From assembly GCA_009908915.1 (NCBI GenBank), contig JAAAOJ010000003.1:24987-88986 (forward strand): a stretch of DNA of 64,000 bases. The letters are read 5' to 3'. Below are positions 7,904 through 15,343 of the stretch, one piece after another. The notes below the pieces were generated by a model. That model did no database searches. It saw nothing but the letters and a program-made list of their open reading frames with translations, and was not told where the DNA came from. The position numbers and the translations under genes were made by a program. This stretch comes from Planctomycetota bacterium (GTDB lineage: Bacteria > Planctomycetota > Phycisphaerae > SM23-33). Within the stretch, counting starts at the first letter, position 1, and the number at the start of each line of letters is the position of its first letter.

Positions 7904-9686
7904 TCACACGCATGACTTCTTCGACGGTGGTCTGGCCCTGCGATGCCTTCGCCAGGCCGTCTTCCCGCAACGTCACCATGCCGGTGTCACGCGCATGACT
8001 GCGAAGTTCGGTCAACGTCGGGTTACGTGTAACGATATCACGAATATCGTCGTTGAGGACCAACAGTTCATACAATCCGACCCGGCCTTTGTAACCGGTG
8101 TTGCGGCATTTTTCGCATCCGGCGCCGCGGTAGAGCTGTACATCCTCTTTCTCGCAAACTTTAAGGAATTCGGCCTCGGGGGCGGTCGGCTCGTCAACGA
8201 CAGTCTTGCAGTCCGGGCAGATCCGCCGGACAAGCCGCTGGGCGAGCACGGCATTGACCGCGGCACTGATGAGGTAGGCCTCGATGCCGATATTGATCAG
8301 CCGGGTGATGCTGCTCGGCGCGTCGTTCGTGTGCAGTGTCGAGAGCACGAGGTGGCCGGTCAGCGACGCCTGCACGGCGATGCGGGCCGTCTCGGCGTCG
8401 CGGATTTCGCCGACCATCACCACGTCCGGGTCCTGACGCAACAGGCTTCGAAGCGCGGCCGCGAAGGTCATGCCGATACCGCTGCGGACGTTGACCTGAT
8501 TGACGGCGGCCAGTTCATATTCGACCGGGTCTTCGACGGTCGAGATGTTCATCTTGTCGTGATCCATGATCTGCAGCGCCGAGTACAACGTCGTGCTCTT
8601 GCCGCTACCGGTCGGGCCCGTCACCAGGATCACGCCGTGCGGCTGGAGGATCTCATGCTTGAAGGTCCTCAGCGTATCCGGCTGGAAGCCGAGATTCTCC
8701 AGGCCGACGCTGATGGCACGGTTATCCAGAATACGGATGACGCACTTCTCGCCGTGGACGGTGGGCAGCGTACTGACTCGAAGGTCGATGCTGCGTCGGT
8801 GAACCGACGCCCGAATGCGACCGTCCTGCGGCAGGCGGCGTTCGGCAATATCGAGGTTCGCCATGATCTTCAGACGCGAGATGATGGCCGCATGCATCTG
8901 AATCGGCGGGGCCGACTGCTCGAAGAGAATGCCGTCCATGCGGAACCGCACGCGGATGCGTTTCTCGCCCGGCTCGATGTGAATATCGCTGGCGCCCTCG
9001 CGGACGGCCGAGGAAATCAGGTAGTTCACATAGCGGATGACCGGGCTCTCGCCGGCCATCTGTTCGAGATCCTGCTGCTCGGTTTCCTCTTCGTCGACAA
9101 CCTCGACGGCCTCGTCGTCGAAATCCCGCACGATCTCGTCGACCTGCTGGGTCGGACCGGCCGAGAGTTCTTCAATGGCTCGTTTGATGTCCGTCGGAGG
9201 CACGACGACCAGCTTGACCGGCTGTTTGATCCGGGTCCGAAAATCGTCAACCAGGAAGATATCGGTCGGATCGTGAACGGCCATCAGGACCGCGTCGTCC
9301 TCCCAACCGATCGGCAGGACGTTCTTGTTGCGCATGTAGTCTTCGGGAAGCACCTCGAACGCTTCGTCGACGACCTCGCTGGCGTTGAGTCGCCGGAACG
9401 GCAGCTTGGCGTGCTCGGCAATGGCCTGCAGGGCCTGGGTCTCGTCGATCGCACCGATCTTCACCAGCGCGTCGGTGATGCTCAGCCGCCTGTCCTCTTC
9501 CTGGCGTCGCAGTGCCTGCCGGTACTGCGCCTGCGTAATGATGCCGTTGTCCAGCAGCAAGCGCTCGGGGCCTGCGGTGGCCTCGCCGCCGCTCGGCGTC
9601 CATACTTCATCCAGCACGCTTTGAAGGCGCGTGCGGGCTCCGCCACCTGCCATCGACTGTTCGGGCTGACCTGGTTTTTCTGCCAT
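7893..9686 (-). CDS. pilB: PilB/GspE-type assembly ATPase
   Basis: A 597-aa extension ATPase. The N-terminal half (about 40-175) is an MshEN-type domain (LLLDNGIITQAQYRQAL, FEVLPEDYMRNKNVLPIGWE). The ATPase core holds ASDIHIEPGEKRIRVRFRMDG, Walker A GPTGSGKS at 357-364, the Asp box DVVMVGEIRD and His box GHLVLSTLHT. A tetracysteine zinc site (CPDC ... CEKC) lies near 495-540, ending KGRVGLYELL. It powers pilin polymerisation on the cytoplasmic face of the platform protein. The start at 9686 is preceded by GGAGAG; longer in-frame starts run into the upstream gene. GspE of a T2SS is the alternative name. Confidence 0.93.
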   Translation of the reverse strand: MAEKPGQPEQSMAGGGARTRLQSVLDEVWTPSGGEATAGPERLLLDNGIITQAQYRQALRRQEEDRRLSITDALVKIGAIDETQALQAIAEHAKLPFRRLNASEVVDEAFEVLPEDYMRNKNVLPIGWEDDAVLMAVHDPTDIFLVDDFRTRIKQPVKLVVVPPTDIKRAIEELSAGPTQQVDEIVRDFDDEAVEVVDEEETEQQDLEQMAGESPVIRYVNYLISSAVREGASDIHIEPGEKRIRVRFRMDGILFEQSAPPIQMHAAIISRLKIMANLDIAERRLPQDGRIRASVHRRSIDLRVSTLPTVHGEKCVIRILDNRAISVGLENLGFQPDTLRTFKHEILQPHGVILVTGPTGSGKSTTLYSALQIMDHDKMNISTVEDPVEYELAAVNQVNVRSGIGMTFAAALRSLLRQDPDVVMVGEIRDAETARIAVQASLTGHLVLSTLHTNDAPSSITRLINIGIEAYLISAAVNAVLAQRLVRRICPDCKTVVDEPTAPEAEFLKVCEKEDVQLYRGAGCEKCRNTGYKGRVGLYELLVLNDDIRDIVTRNPTLTELRSHARDTGMVTLREDGLAKASQGQTTVEEVMRVTEA

Positions 9687-9700
9687 AACGTCTCTCCGGG

Positions 9701-10384
9701 CTACGGAGATTTGGGGCGCAGGATATGGCGATGGTCTTTCCATTCCAACACGACGCCATCCTTGGAAATTCGCTCGATGGTCCACCCATCGATCACGTCG
9801 CCTTCCTCAACAATCTGGCCGCTGACATAGGCGCTTCCGCCTCCGCCCTGGGGGCTTGCGATCGGCCCCAGTCTCAGGTGGTCGACCTTGGGAGGTGCAT
9901 CCTTCGGGGGCGGAAGGGGGGTTGGCTCCGGCTCCGGTTCCGGGTCGGGATCGGGATCTGGCTCAGGTGACGGCGGGGGATCCTCAAACAGCGATTCGAA
10001 GGGATTCTTCTGCACCAGTTCGCCACGAAGGGGCCGGGCTGCGGCAATGGCCGGCGACGTGGTTGCAGGGTTTTGGGGCGCCTGCTTCGCGCGGCGGACA
10101 ACCTTGAGCCCTGCCTCAATGAACATCTCGCTGTCGCTGTCCGTTTCGGCCGGCTCGATCGAAGGGGTCTTCCACGTCTCGGCGGCGACCCAGCCTATGC
10201 CGACCATGAACATCACCACCATCAGGACGGTACTCCGCCGCACGCCGTAAATGGTCTTGCCGGATCCGCCCCGGTCACTGCCCCCGGCGAAGGGTTTGAC
10301 CGCATCAGTATCTGCTGAGTCCTGTGGGCGCATCCCGGCAATATGATCGCCCCGACGCGTCTCAGATGTATTCGGCTCGGCCAT
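9701..10384 (-). CDS. PilP/GspC-like pilus assembly protein
   Basis: A 227-aa protein with one N-terminal TM helix (about 48-66, TVLMVVMFMVGIGWVAA), a Pro/Glu/Asp-rich linker (about 133-155, repeats of PDPDPE type), and a C-terminal domain with SGQIVEEGDVIDGWTIERIS and DGVVLEWKDHRHIL. This layout matches PilP or GspC, which link the inner-membrane alignment complex to the secretin. Its position directly after pilO strengthens the call; sequence similarity alone is modest. The ATG at 10384 follows the pilO stop with a GAGGAGA ribosome-binding site. Confidence 0.7.
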   Translation of the reverse strand: MAEPNTSETRRGDHIAGMRPQDSADTDAVKPFAGGSDRGGSGKTIYGVRRSTVLMVVMFMVGIGWVAAETWKTPSIEPAETDSDSEMFIEAGLKVVRRAKQAPQNPATTSPAIAAARPLRGELVQKNPFESLFEDPPPSPEPDPDPDPEPEPEPTPLPPPKDAPPKVDHLRLGPIASPQGGGGSAYVSGQIVEEGDVIDGWTIERISKDGVVLEWKDHRHILRPKSP

Positions 10385-10395
10385 GAACTGTCTCC

Positions 10396-10992
10396 TCAAT
10401 CGGAAAAGTAGAATGTCAGCTGCAGTTCGACGCTCACGTTGCCGTCCTCGTCGTCTTGCGTATCGCCACCCCCCTCACGGGCCGGGCGAGACTGCCCGGC
10501 CATGCGAGACAGGACGATTCTGTCGACTTTGACGATGCAGTCCATACGCTCGACGGCTTCAAGAAACGAGAAGAAACTTACGTAGTTGCCTCGCAGCCGC
10601 ATGAAGAACTCACCCTCGGTGATATTGTCGTTCTTCGGGCCTGCGTCCGACGGCACCGGTTCGCTCATGCGCGACTCCAGTGTCACCAGGCCGTATGCGT
10701 CGGCACGGCCCTTGAGTTCCGTGATGATGCCGTGGCGGCGGTTCTGCGACGGTAGAAACTCATGCAAGGTCTCGATCTTGGCATGGAGCCTGGCGATTTC
10801 GCCGTCCAGGTTCTGCCGTGCCAAGGCGCGTGCCTGCTCCAGTTCGTTCAGTTGCTCCTGCTTCTCGGCAACGTCCTCGGACAACTCCTCGCGTCGCTGC
10901 GTGCGGGGTGTCAGAACCAGCCGCCACTGCCCGACAATGATACCAAATAGCAGCAGCACAAAAACAAGCTCTCTGAGTGACAATTTGTTCAT
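10396..10992 (-). CDS. pilO: PilO-like pilus assembly protein
   Basis: A 198-aa bitopic membrane protein: TM helix at about 8-25 (ELVFVLLLFGIIVGQWRLVL), a coiled coil at about 35-80 (KQEQLNELEQARALARQN), and a C-terminal ferredoxin-like domain with FMRLRGNYVSFFSFLEAVERM, the characteristic PilO/GspM motif. It forms the alignment subcomplex with PilN and PilP. Its ATG overlaps the pilN stop by four bases (10989-10992), so translation is coupled. Confidence 0.85.
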   Translation of the reverse strand: MNKLSLRELVFVLLLFGIIVGQWRLVLTPRTQRREELSEDVAEKQEQLNELEQARALARQNLDGEIARLHAKIETLHEFLPSQNRRHGIITELKGRADAYGLVTLESRMSEPVPSDAGPKNDNITEGEFFMRLRGNYVSFFSFLEAVERMDCIVKVDRIVLSRMAGQSRPAREGGGDTQDDEDGNVSVELQLTFYFSD

Positions 10993-11693
10993 GATGAACC
11001 CTCCGCCACCGGCCTTGCTTCGGTGTCCGACTCCCGTGACCTGCTGCGCACCTCGTTGACCGTTTTGCGGTCGGTAAGGACCCGAAAGTTGAAGTTGAAC
11101 TCGTAGAACGTTTCGTCTTCGTGGGTGTTGAGGCGGCTGTAGGGCGAGGAGACCTTGTCGGTCAATGCGTTGGCGATGAGGGCCTGGACAAAGACATTGA
11201 GCGGAGCGGTATCCGTGGCCCGGCCCTTTACGGTGACCTCCATGTATTCCGGGACACGCGGCGGAGGCGGCGGGCCCGTCTGGCCCCCTTTTCCCGGAGC
11301 CAGGTTATTTTGATTGGGGCGAACCGCAGCGGGCTCGGCGATACTCACCCGCGACAGTGAAACGTCCGAAGGAGCGCTCGTGGTAAGGAGCGAAAGAATG
11401 TAGCTCGCACCGACGGCCTGACGGAGGTCCTGCAAGGACGCCAGCCGCTTTTGCAGGGCGTTGCGGTCCGCCTGCTTGGAGAAAAAGACCTCCACGAAGT
11501 CCCTGGCCTCTTCAAAACGACTGGTCACACGTTCATGTACCTTGCGGACCTCGTTAAGGTCCTTCTCGGTCCGCTTGCCGACGACAATCATCGCGGCCAT
11601 CACGATCGCGAAAAGCACAACGCAGATCATGTCGATGCGATAGCGAAATCGCTCCTTGACATAGTAATCCGGCAGTAGATTCAGATTCGACAT
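10989..11693 (-). CDS. pilN: PilN-like pilus assembly protein
   Basis: A 234-aa protein starting MSNLNLLPDYYVKERFRYR. The N-terminal NLLP motif is the PilN segment that docks into PilM. A TM helix follows at about 24-41, then a coiled coil (about 45-90), and a PilN/Fimbrial-assembly domain (LASLQDLRQAVGASYILSLL; VPEYMEVTVKGRATDTAPLN). A Pro/Gly-rich insert (about 128-145) interrupts this domain. It lies between pilM and pilO in the conserved order pilMNO. Confidence 0.88.
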   Translation of the reverse strand: MSNLNLLPDYYVKERFRYRIDMICVVLFAIVMAAMIVVGKRTEKDLNEVRKVHERVTSRFEEARDFVEVFFSKQADRNALQKRLASLQDLRQAVGASYILSLLTTSAPSDVSLSRVSIAEPAAVRPNQNNLAPGKGGQTGPPPPPRVPEYMEVTVKGRATDTAPLNVFVQALIANALTDKVSSPYSRLNTHEDETFYEFNFNFRVLTDRKTVNEVRSRSRESDTEARPVAEGSS

Positions 11694-11704
11694 GCTTGCT
11701 CCTG

Positions 11705-12793
11705 TCAGCCCTGTCTGCCACTGAGGCTCAGGCCGACACCCACGGCCAGGTCCGGTTGGCCCGACTCGCTATTGGCTATCGTCACATCCTTGCCGATCGA
11801 CAGGCCCACCAGCGGGTCGCCGATCTGGGCCGGCAGCTTCAACGCCTTGGCAATGCCCTGGCAGAGCATCTTGTCCTGGGCGCCGCCACCGGTAAAAATC
11901 ACTCGCTTGACGCTCGACACCGACCGAAACACGGTCGCATGATACTGCAGACAGCGGTCAATTTCATTGTGCATCGCCTGCAACCACGGTGTCACGCACC
12001 GCGCCAGGACGTCCTCGACGCTCTGGCCGTCCAGCGCCTCCATCAACTCCGGATGTTGCCGCAGGCTGTGGGCGGTCTCCAGCGACAGGTTCAGTTCCTC
12101 GGCCAGCGCCTCGTAGACCTGGTTGCCCCCCCGCGGCATATTCCGTGCAAAGACCACGGACGTGCCGTGGGCGATCACCACCTGCGTGCTCGACGCGCCC
12201 AGATCCACATACAGCACCGGGGCGTCATCGTCCTCGTTCTCACCGGCAAACAGACTCGTGAAGCATTCGACGATCGCCATCGGTTCGATGTTCACGCCGG
12301 CGACCTCGAGGCCGGCACGGTTCGTCATCTCCAGGTAAGCCTCCATCGTCGACATCGGAATCGCGACAATGATCACCTCGCGTTTGGTCTCGCCGTCGCT
12401 GTAGACCTCGCCGGCCACAACGTGCCGGATAACGGCCTCGCGAACCGGGTACGGCAGTTCTCGCTGGGCGGCCCGCATGACCGCCGCCTCGGTGTCCTTC
12501 TCGGAGACGTTCGGAATCTTGACGTGTCGAACAAATGTATTTTCCGCCGGCAGGCCCAGCACGCAGCGGTGACCCTTGAAGCCGCCGGACTTCAGCAGCC
12601 TCGGCAGGCGATGGGCAAAAAAGCCCAGCCGTCCGATCGGGTCGCGTCGAATGTGCAGGGGGATCTCCACCCGCCCGCAGGCAGCCAACTCGTGCCCGTT
12701 CCGCGTGGACCGCAACTGGACGAGTTTGGCAGAACTCGATCCCAGGTCCACACCGATGGGAAGAACATCCTTGGCTCGGCCGTGAAACAACAT
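11705..12793 (-). CDS. pilM: PilM actin-like pilus assembly protein
   Basis: A 362-aa cytoplasmic actin-fold protein. Motifs are the phosphate-1 loop IGVDLGSSSAKLVQL near the N-terminus, VLGLPAENTFVRHVKIP, VAIPMSTMEAYLEMTNRAGLEV, the phosphate-2 region VLYVDLGASSTQVVI, and the adenosine motif VIFTGGGAQD near residue 300. PilM binds ATP and the N-terminal tail of PilN. It is the first gene of the pilMNOP-B-T-C operon on the minus strand; a terminator-like hairpin and the separate pilin gene lie upstream. Confidence 0.92.
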   Translation of the reverse strand: MLFHGRAKDVLPIGVDLGSSSAKLVQLRSTRNGHELAACGRVEIPLHIRRDPIGRLGFFAHRLPRLLKSGGFKGHRCVLGLPAENTFVRHVKIPNVSEKDTEAAVMRAAQRELPYPVREAVIRHVVAGEVYSDGETKREVIIVAIPMSTMEAYLEMTNRAGLEVAGVNIEPMAIVECFTSLFAGENEDDDAPVLYVDLGASSTQVVIAHGTSVVFARNMPRGGNQVYEALAEELNLSLETAHSLRQHPELMEALDGQSVEDVLARCVTPWLQAMHNEIDRCLQYHATVFRSVSSVKRVIFTGGGAQDKMLCQGIAKALKLPAQIGDPLVGLSIGKDVTIANSESGQPDLAVGVGLSLSGRQG

Positions 12794-12922
12794 CTCGTTA
12801 TCCGCTAAACAATGACCGTTTCGGCCACATTTCTATGAACCCAGCGCACGGCCTACTCCCATGTACCGCTCCTCCCCCCCTATATCGGTAGTTCTTCCAC
12901 ATAGCATAACATATCCGCGCGC

Positions 12923-12971
12923 AAAAATCACGGCCCGGCCGGAACCGCTTGGCGATTCCACCCGGGCCGTG
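12923..12971 (-). terminator. Rho-independent terminator of the major pilin gene
   Basis: On the minus strand a 10-bp stem CACGGCCCGG / CCGGGCCGTG (12962-12971 and 12929-12938) is followed by ATTTTTG (12923-12928). It lies 32 nt past the pilin stop and before pilM, so the pilin message probably ends here. Confidence 0.8.
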
Positions 12972-13002
12972 TTTATCAGTCGACTCGCTGGCAGCTGTCG
13001 CG

Positions 13003-13338
13003 TTACGGTGCAGTGTAGTCGAACGTCGTGCCATCGAAGCTGTACGTGTAGCCCGACGGCGGCGTCGGCGCCTGGGTGAGAACGGCCGCGCTGCCATCAG
13101 CATTCGCTGCCGTCATCAGCGCGATCATCGCGGCGTAATCGGCACCCCTTGCGACATTGGGATTCAGGTTCGTCCAGAGCTGAAGCTGTGAGTTCAGCGT
13201 GGAAATGTCCGTCTGCGCAGCCGACTCGGCTGCCTCATCAGAAACATCTGCGAACTGTGGAACCACGATCGCCGCCAGGATACCCAGCAGGATCACCACG
13301 ATCAGGATTTCGATCAGTGTAAATGCAGTGCGTTTCAT
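13003..13338 (-). CDS. Major type IV pilin / GspG-like pseudopilin
   Basis: A short (111-aa) prepilin: leader MKRTA, then FTLIEILIVVILLGILAAIVVPQFADVS, an almost canonical N-terminal helix with Glu+5. Ala occupies -1 instead of Gly. The region SAAQTDISTLNSQLQLW resembles the GspG/PulG alpha-1C segment, and the compact C-terminus (SGYTYSFDGTTFDYTAP) fits a small pilin subunit. An AAGGAG ribosome-binding site lies 7 nt before the ATG. The gene has its own promoter-like sequence and terminator, consistent with the high independent expression expected of a major subunit. Confidence 0.88.
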   Translation of the reverse strand: MKRTAFTLIEILIVVILLGILAAIVVPQFADVSDEAAESAAQTDISTLNSQLQLWTNLNPNVARGADYAAMIALMTAANADGSAAVLTQAPTPPSGYTYSFDGTTFDYTAP

Positions 13339-13393
13339 CTCCGTACTCCTTCCAAAAAGTAAATGGGAAATAAGGGCGTGAGGCTATGTTATC

Positions 13394-13425
13394 AGTATTT
13401 TGCCTCATTACGTATTGTACAATAC
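13394..13425 (-). promoter_or_regulatory. Candidate sigma-70 promoter with palindromic operator for the pilin gene
   Basis: On the minus strand TTGTAC (13417-13422) and AATACT (13394-13399) are separated by 17 nt, resembling -35/-10 elements about 55 nt before the pilin ATG. The -35 sits inside a perfect 14-bp palindrome GTATTGTACAATAC (13412-13425), a plausible repressor or activator site. Sequence match only. Confidence 0.45.
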
Positions 13426-14080
13426 ATGCCCTGGCCTGTCTACTTAAAAAGCTGAACAATCCGAGCATTGTGTGCGACATGGGTTGGGGCGGGAGGTACT
13501 GAGTGCAGAGAATCCCAATGCCCGCGAGATCGGATTTCCGAATGCAGATGTCGCATTTCGGTCTGTGCGACGGATCCGCTTGGCGACATCCAAACATCTA
13601 AAAATCTAAAAATCTAAAAATCCCAAAATCAAGAAATGCAAACATCCAAAAAACCCGAAAGAGCCGCCCGCGCAAGTAAGCCAAGCCTCCTGCCACTACC
13701 TTGCCGGCGTTGCAGGCCACCAAGGAATGCCGCACACTGTTGTAACGATCACACTGCACTGTCACGGCGTCACCGATGCAACCGTCTCATACTTCGGTAC
13801 GGTTGTCCGCCACACAAACGGCGGCGTGGGCGTGTGTATTTCGGCTATCGAGACGGCCGGATTCCTGCGATGCTGGCCGTTGCTGAGGCGGCATTGCCCG
13901 GCCGAGGCGTCCCTGCGGTGCAACTGGCACGCAATCGCCTGACCATGCCTCATACGGGACGCACAAAACCTCTGCGCGGTGTCCCGTACGGAGCCCCGCG
14001 TGTAACTCACGAGCACATAGTGGATTGACCTCGCGGAGCAGGTGCTCCACCATGCACAACCTTAGCCCGCTTGGTATCAC
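13426..14080. other. Gene-free spacer between pilin and TPR lipoprotein
   Basis: No supported gene in about 650 bp. It includes an AT-rich 8-bp microsatellite (about 13593-13625, unit ATCTAAAA) and, near 13968-13990, a segment (minus strand CCGTACGGGACACCGCGCA) that recurs at about 34455-34473. A 130-codon plus-strand frame (13636-14028) is Arg/Cys/His-rich with no recognisable domain, and I reject it as a gene. Confidence 0.6.
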
Positions 14081-15313
14081 CTACGGCGTCGGCAGCGTCC
14101 GGTCGCTCCCGGCGGTGCGGTTCTGCTCTGCCACGGCGAGCAGTTCCCTGGCGACGGCACACTTCGGATCAAGCTTCAAGGCATAGCGGTAGAACTGCCC
14201 GGCCCGGTCCCACTTGCCGACGGACGCGTAAGTCTGTCCGAGTAAGCAGGTTATTGTCGGATCCTTCGGGTGCGTTTTGCGGGCCTCTTTGAGCACTTTC
14301 GCCGCCTGGACGACCTCGTTGTCCTTCAGCAGGGCGTAGGCGAGGATCTGGGCGGCCTCGACCGAGCGGCGGTCGACTTTGCGCGCCTGGCGGGCCGCCT
14401 GGGCGGCGCGTTCGGCGTTTCCGGAGGCGAGTTCACCCTTGGCCAGGTTCACCCAGCAGGCCACGCGACCGGTGTCGGCCTGGCAAGCGCGTCGGTAGGC
14501 GTCGATGGCCTTGCCGTTCAAGCCTCGGGCCAGGTAGCAGTCACCGAGCATCATGCAGACGCCGGCGTCTGGGGCTTCGTCGCGCGCCAGAACGCCTTCG
14601 AAGGTCGAAATGGCCTCGGCAAACATGCCCGCGTGGTACTGGGCCTCGCCGAGCATTTCAGGATATCGCAGGTTCTCGACGTCCATCAGCGTGGCCCGCT
14701 CAAAGTGGTCGACGGCCTGGCTGTGCTGGCCGAGGATGCTGGCGAGTCGTCCGGCGAGTTCGTAGACGCGGGCCTCGGCCTCGTCCGGCGGAGGCATGTG
14801 AGTCTGCAGGAACCGCTGGGCTTCGGCGGGCTTGCCCATGCTGATGAGCACTTCCGTGGCGGCCATCACGATCTCGCTGCCGCGCCCGCCGCTGAGTTGG
14901 AGGGCATGCTGATAGCTGTCGAGTGCGCCCTGGAGGTTGCCGCTTCGCTCGCGAGCGATGCCGATGAAGTAAGGCACGTCAAACCGCTGCGGCGCGATCT
15001 CGGCCAGTTTCTCAAGCGCCTTTTCAGCCTTGAAGGGCTTGCCAAGTTCGATCTGCACCTTCCCCAGCATCAGCAGAAACTCCTGGTGCTCCGGCTGGAG
15101 GCGCAGGGCCTCCTGGGCCTTGGTCTCGACTTCGATGTGCTGGCCGGCGCGATACTGCTGCTGGCAGACCTGGTAGAGACGCTCGACGTGGGTATCGGCC
15201 CACTGGTCGAGCGTGTCCTTGTTGCGTTCCTTGAGTGACGTGGGCTTCATCTCATCGCAGCCGGAGAGGCCCGCGACGAGGACGGCCGCCAGAACAAGGG
15301 CGAATCGCTTCAT
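14081..15313 (-). CDS. TPR-repeat lipoprotein of the pilus/secretion cluster
   Basis: A 410-aa predicted outer-membrane lipoprotein: basic start MKRFALVLAAVLVAG, lipobox LSGC, and then about ten TPR units spanning most of the chain (for example AEKALEKLAEIAPQRFDVPYFIG, AIDAYRRACQADTGRVACWVNLA). The role is probably like PilF/PilW or Tad TPR lipoproteins, which help the secretin assemble; that is an inference from its place 30 nt after the secretin gene. The ATG at 15313 has GGAGA 8 nt upstream and gives a proper signal peptide; an in-frame ATG at 15325 is less suitable. Confidence 0.8.
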   Translation of the reverse strand: MKRFALVLAAVLVAGLSGCDEMKPTSLKERNKDTLDQWADTHVERLYQVCQQQYRAGQHIEVETKAQEALRLQPEHQEFLLMLGKVQIELGKPFKAEKALEKLAEIAPQRFDVPYFIGIARERSGNLQGALDSYQHALQLSGGRGSEIVMAATEVLISMGKPAEAQRFLQTHMPPPDEAEARVYELAGRLASILGQHSQAVDHFERATLMDVENLRYPEMLGEAQYHAGMFAEAISTFEGVLARDEAPDAGVCMMLGDCYLARGLNGKAIDAYRRACQADTGRVACWVNLAKGELASGNAERAAQAARQARKVDRRSVEAAQILAYALLKDNEVVQAAKVLKEARKTHPKDPTITCLLGQTYASVGKWDRAGQFYRYALKLDPKCAVARELLAVAEQNRTAGSDRTLPTP

Positions 15314-15343
15314 GATGGTCTCCATCCGTGGGTGGGTCGTTGA

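Noticed and set aside
6861..9830. A 989-codon open frame on the plus strand
   Set aside because: Antisense to pilT and pilB with no family features; a GC-driven shadow frame.
13636..14028. A 130-codon plus-strand frame in the pilin-TPR spacer
   Set aside because: Composition is Arg/Cys/His-rich, there is no ribosome-binding site, and part of the sequence is a dispersed repeat found again near 34.46 kb.
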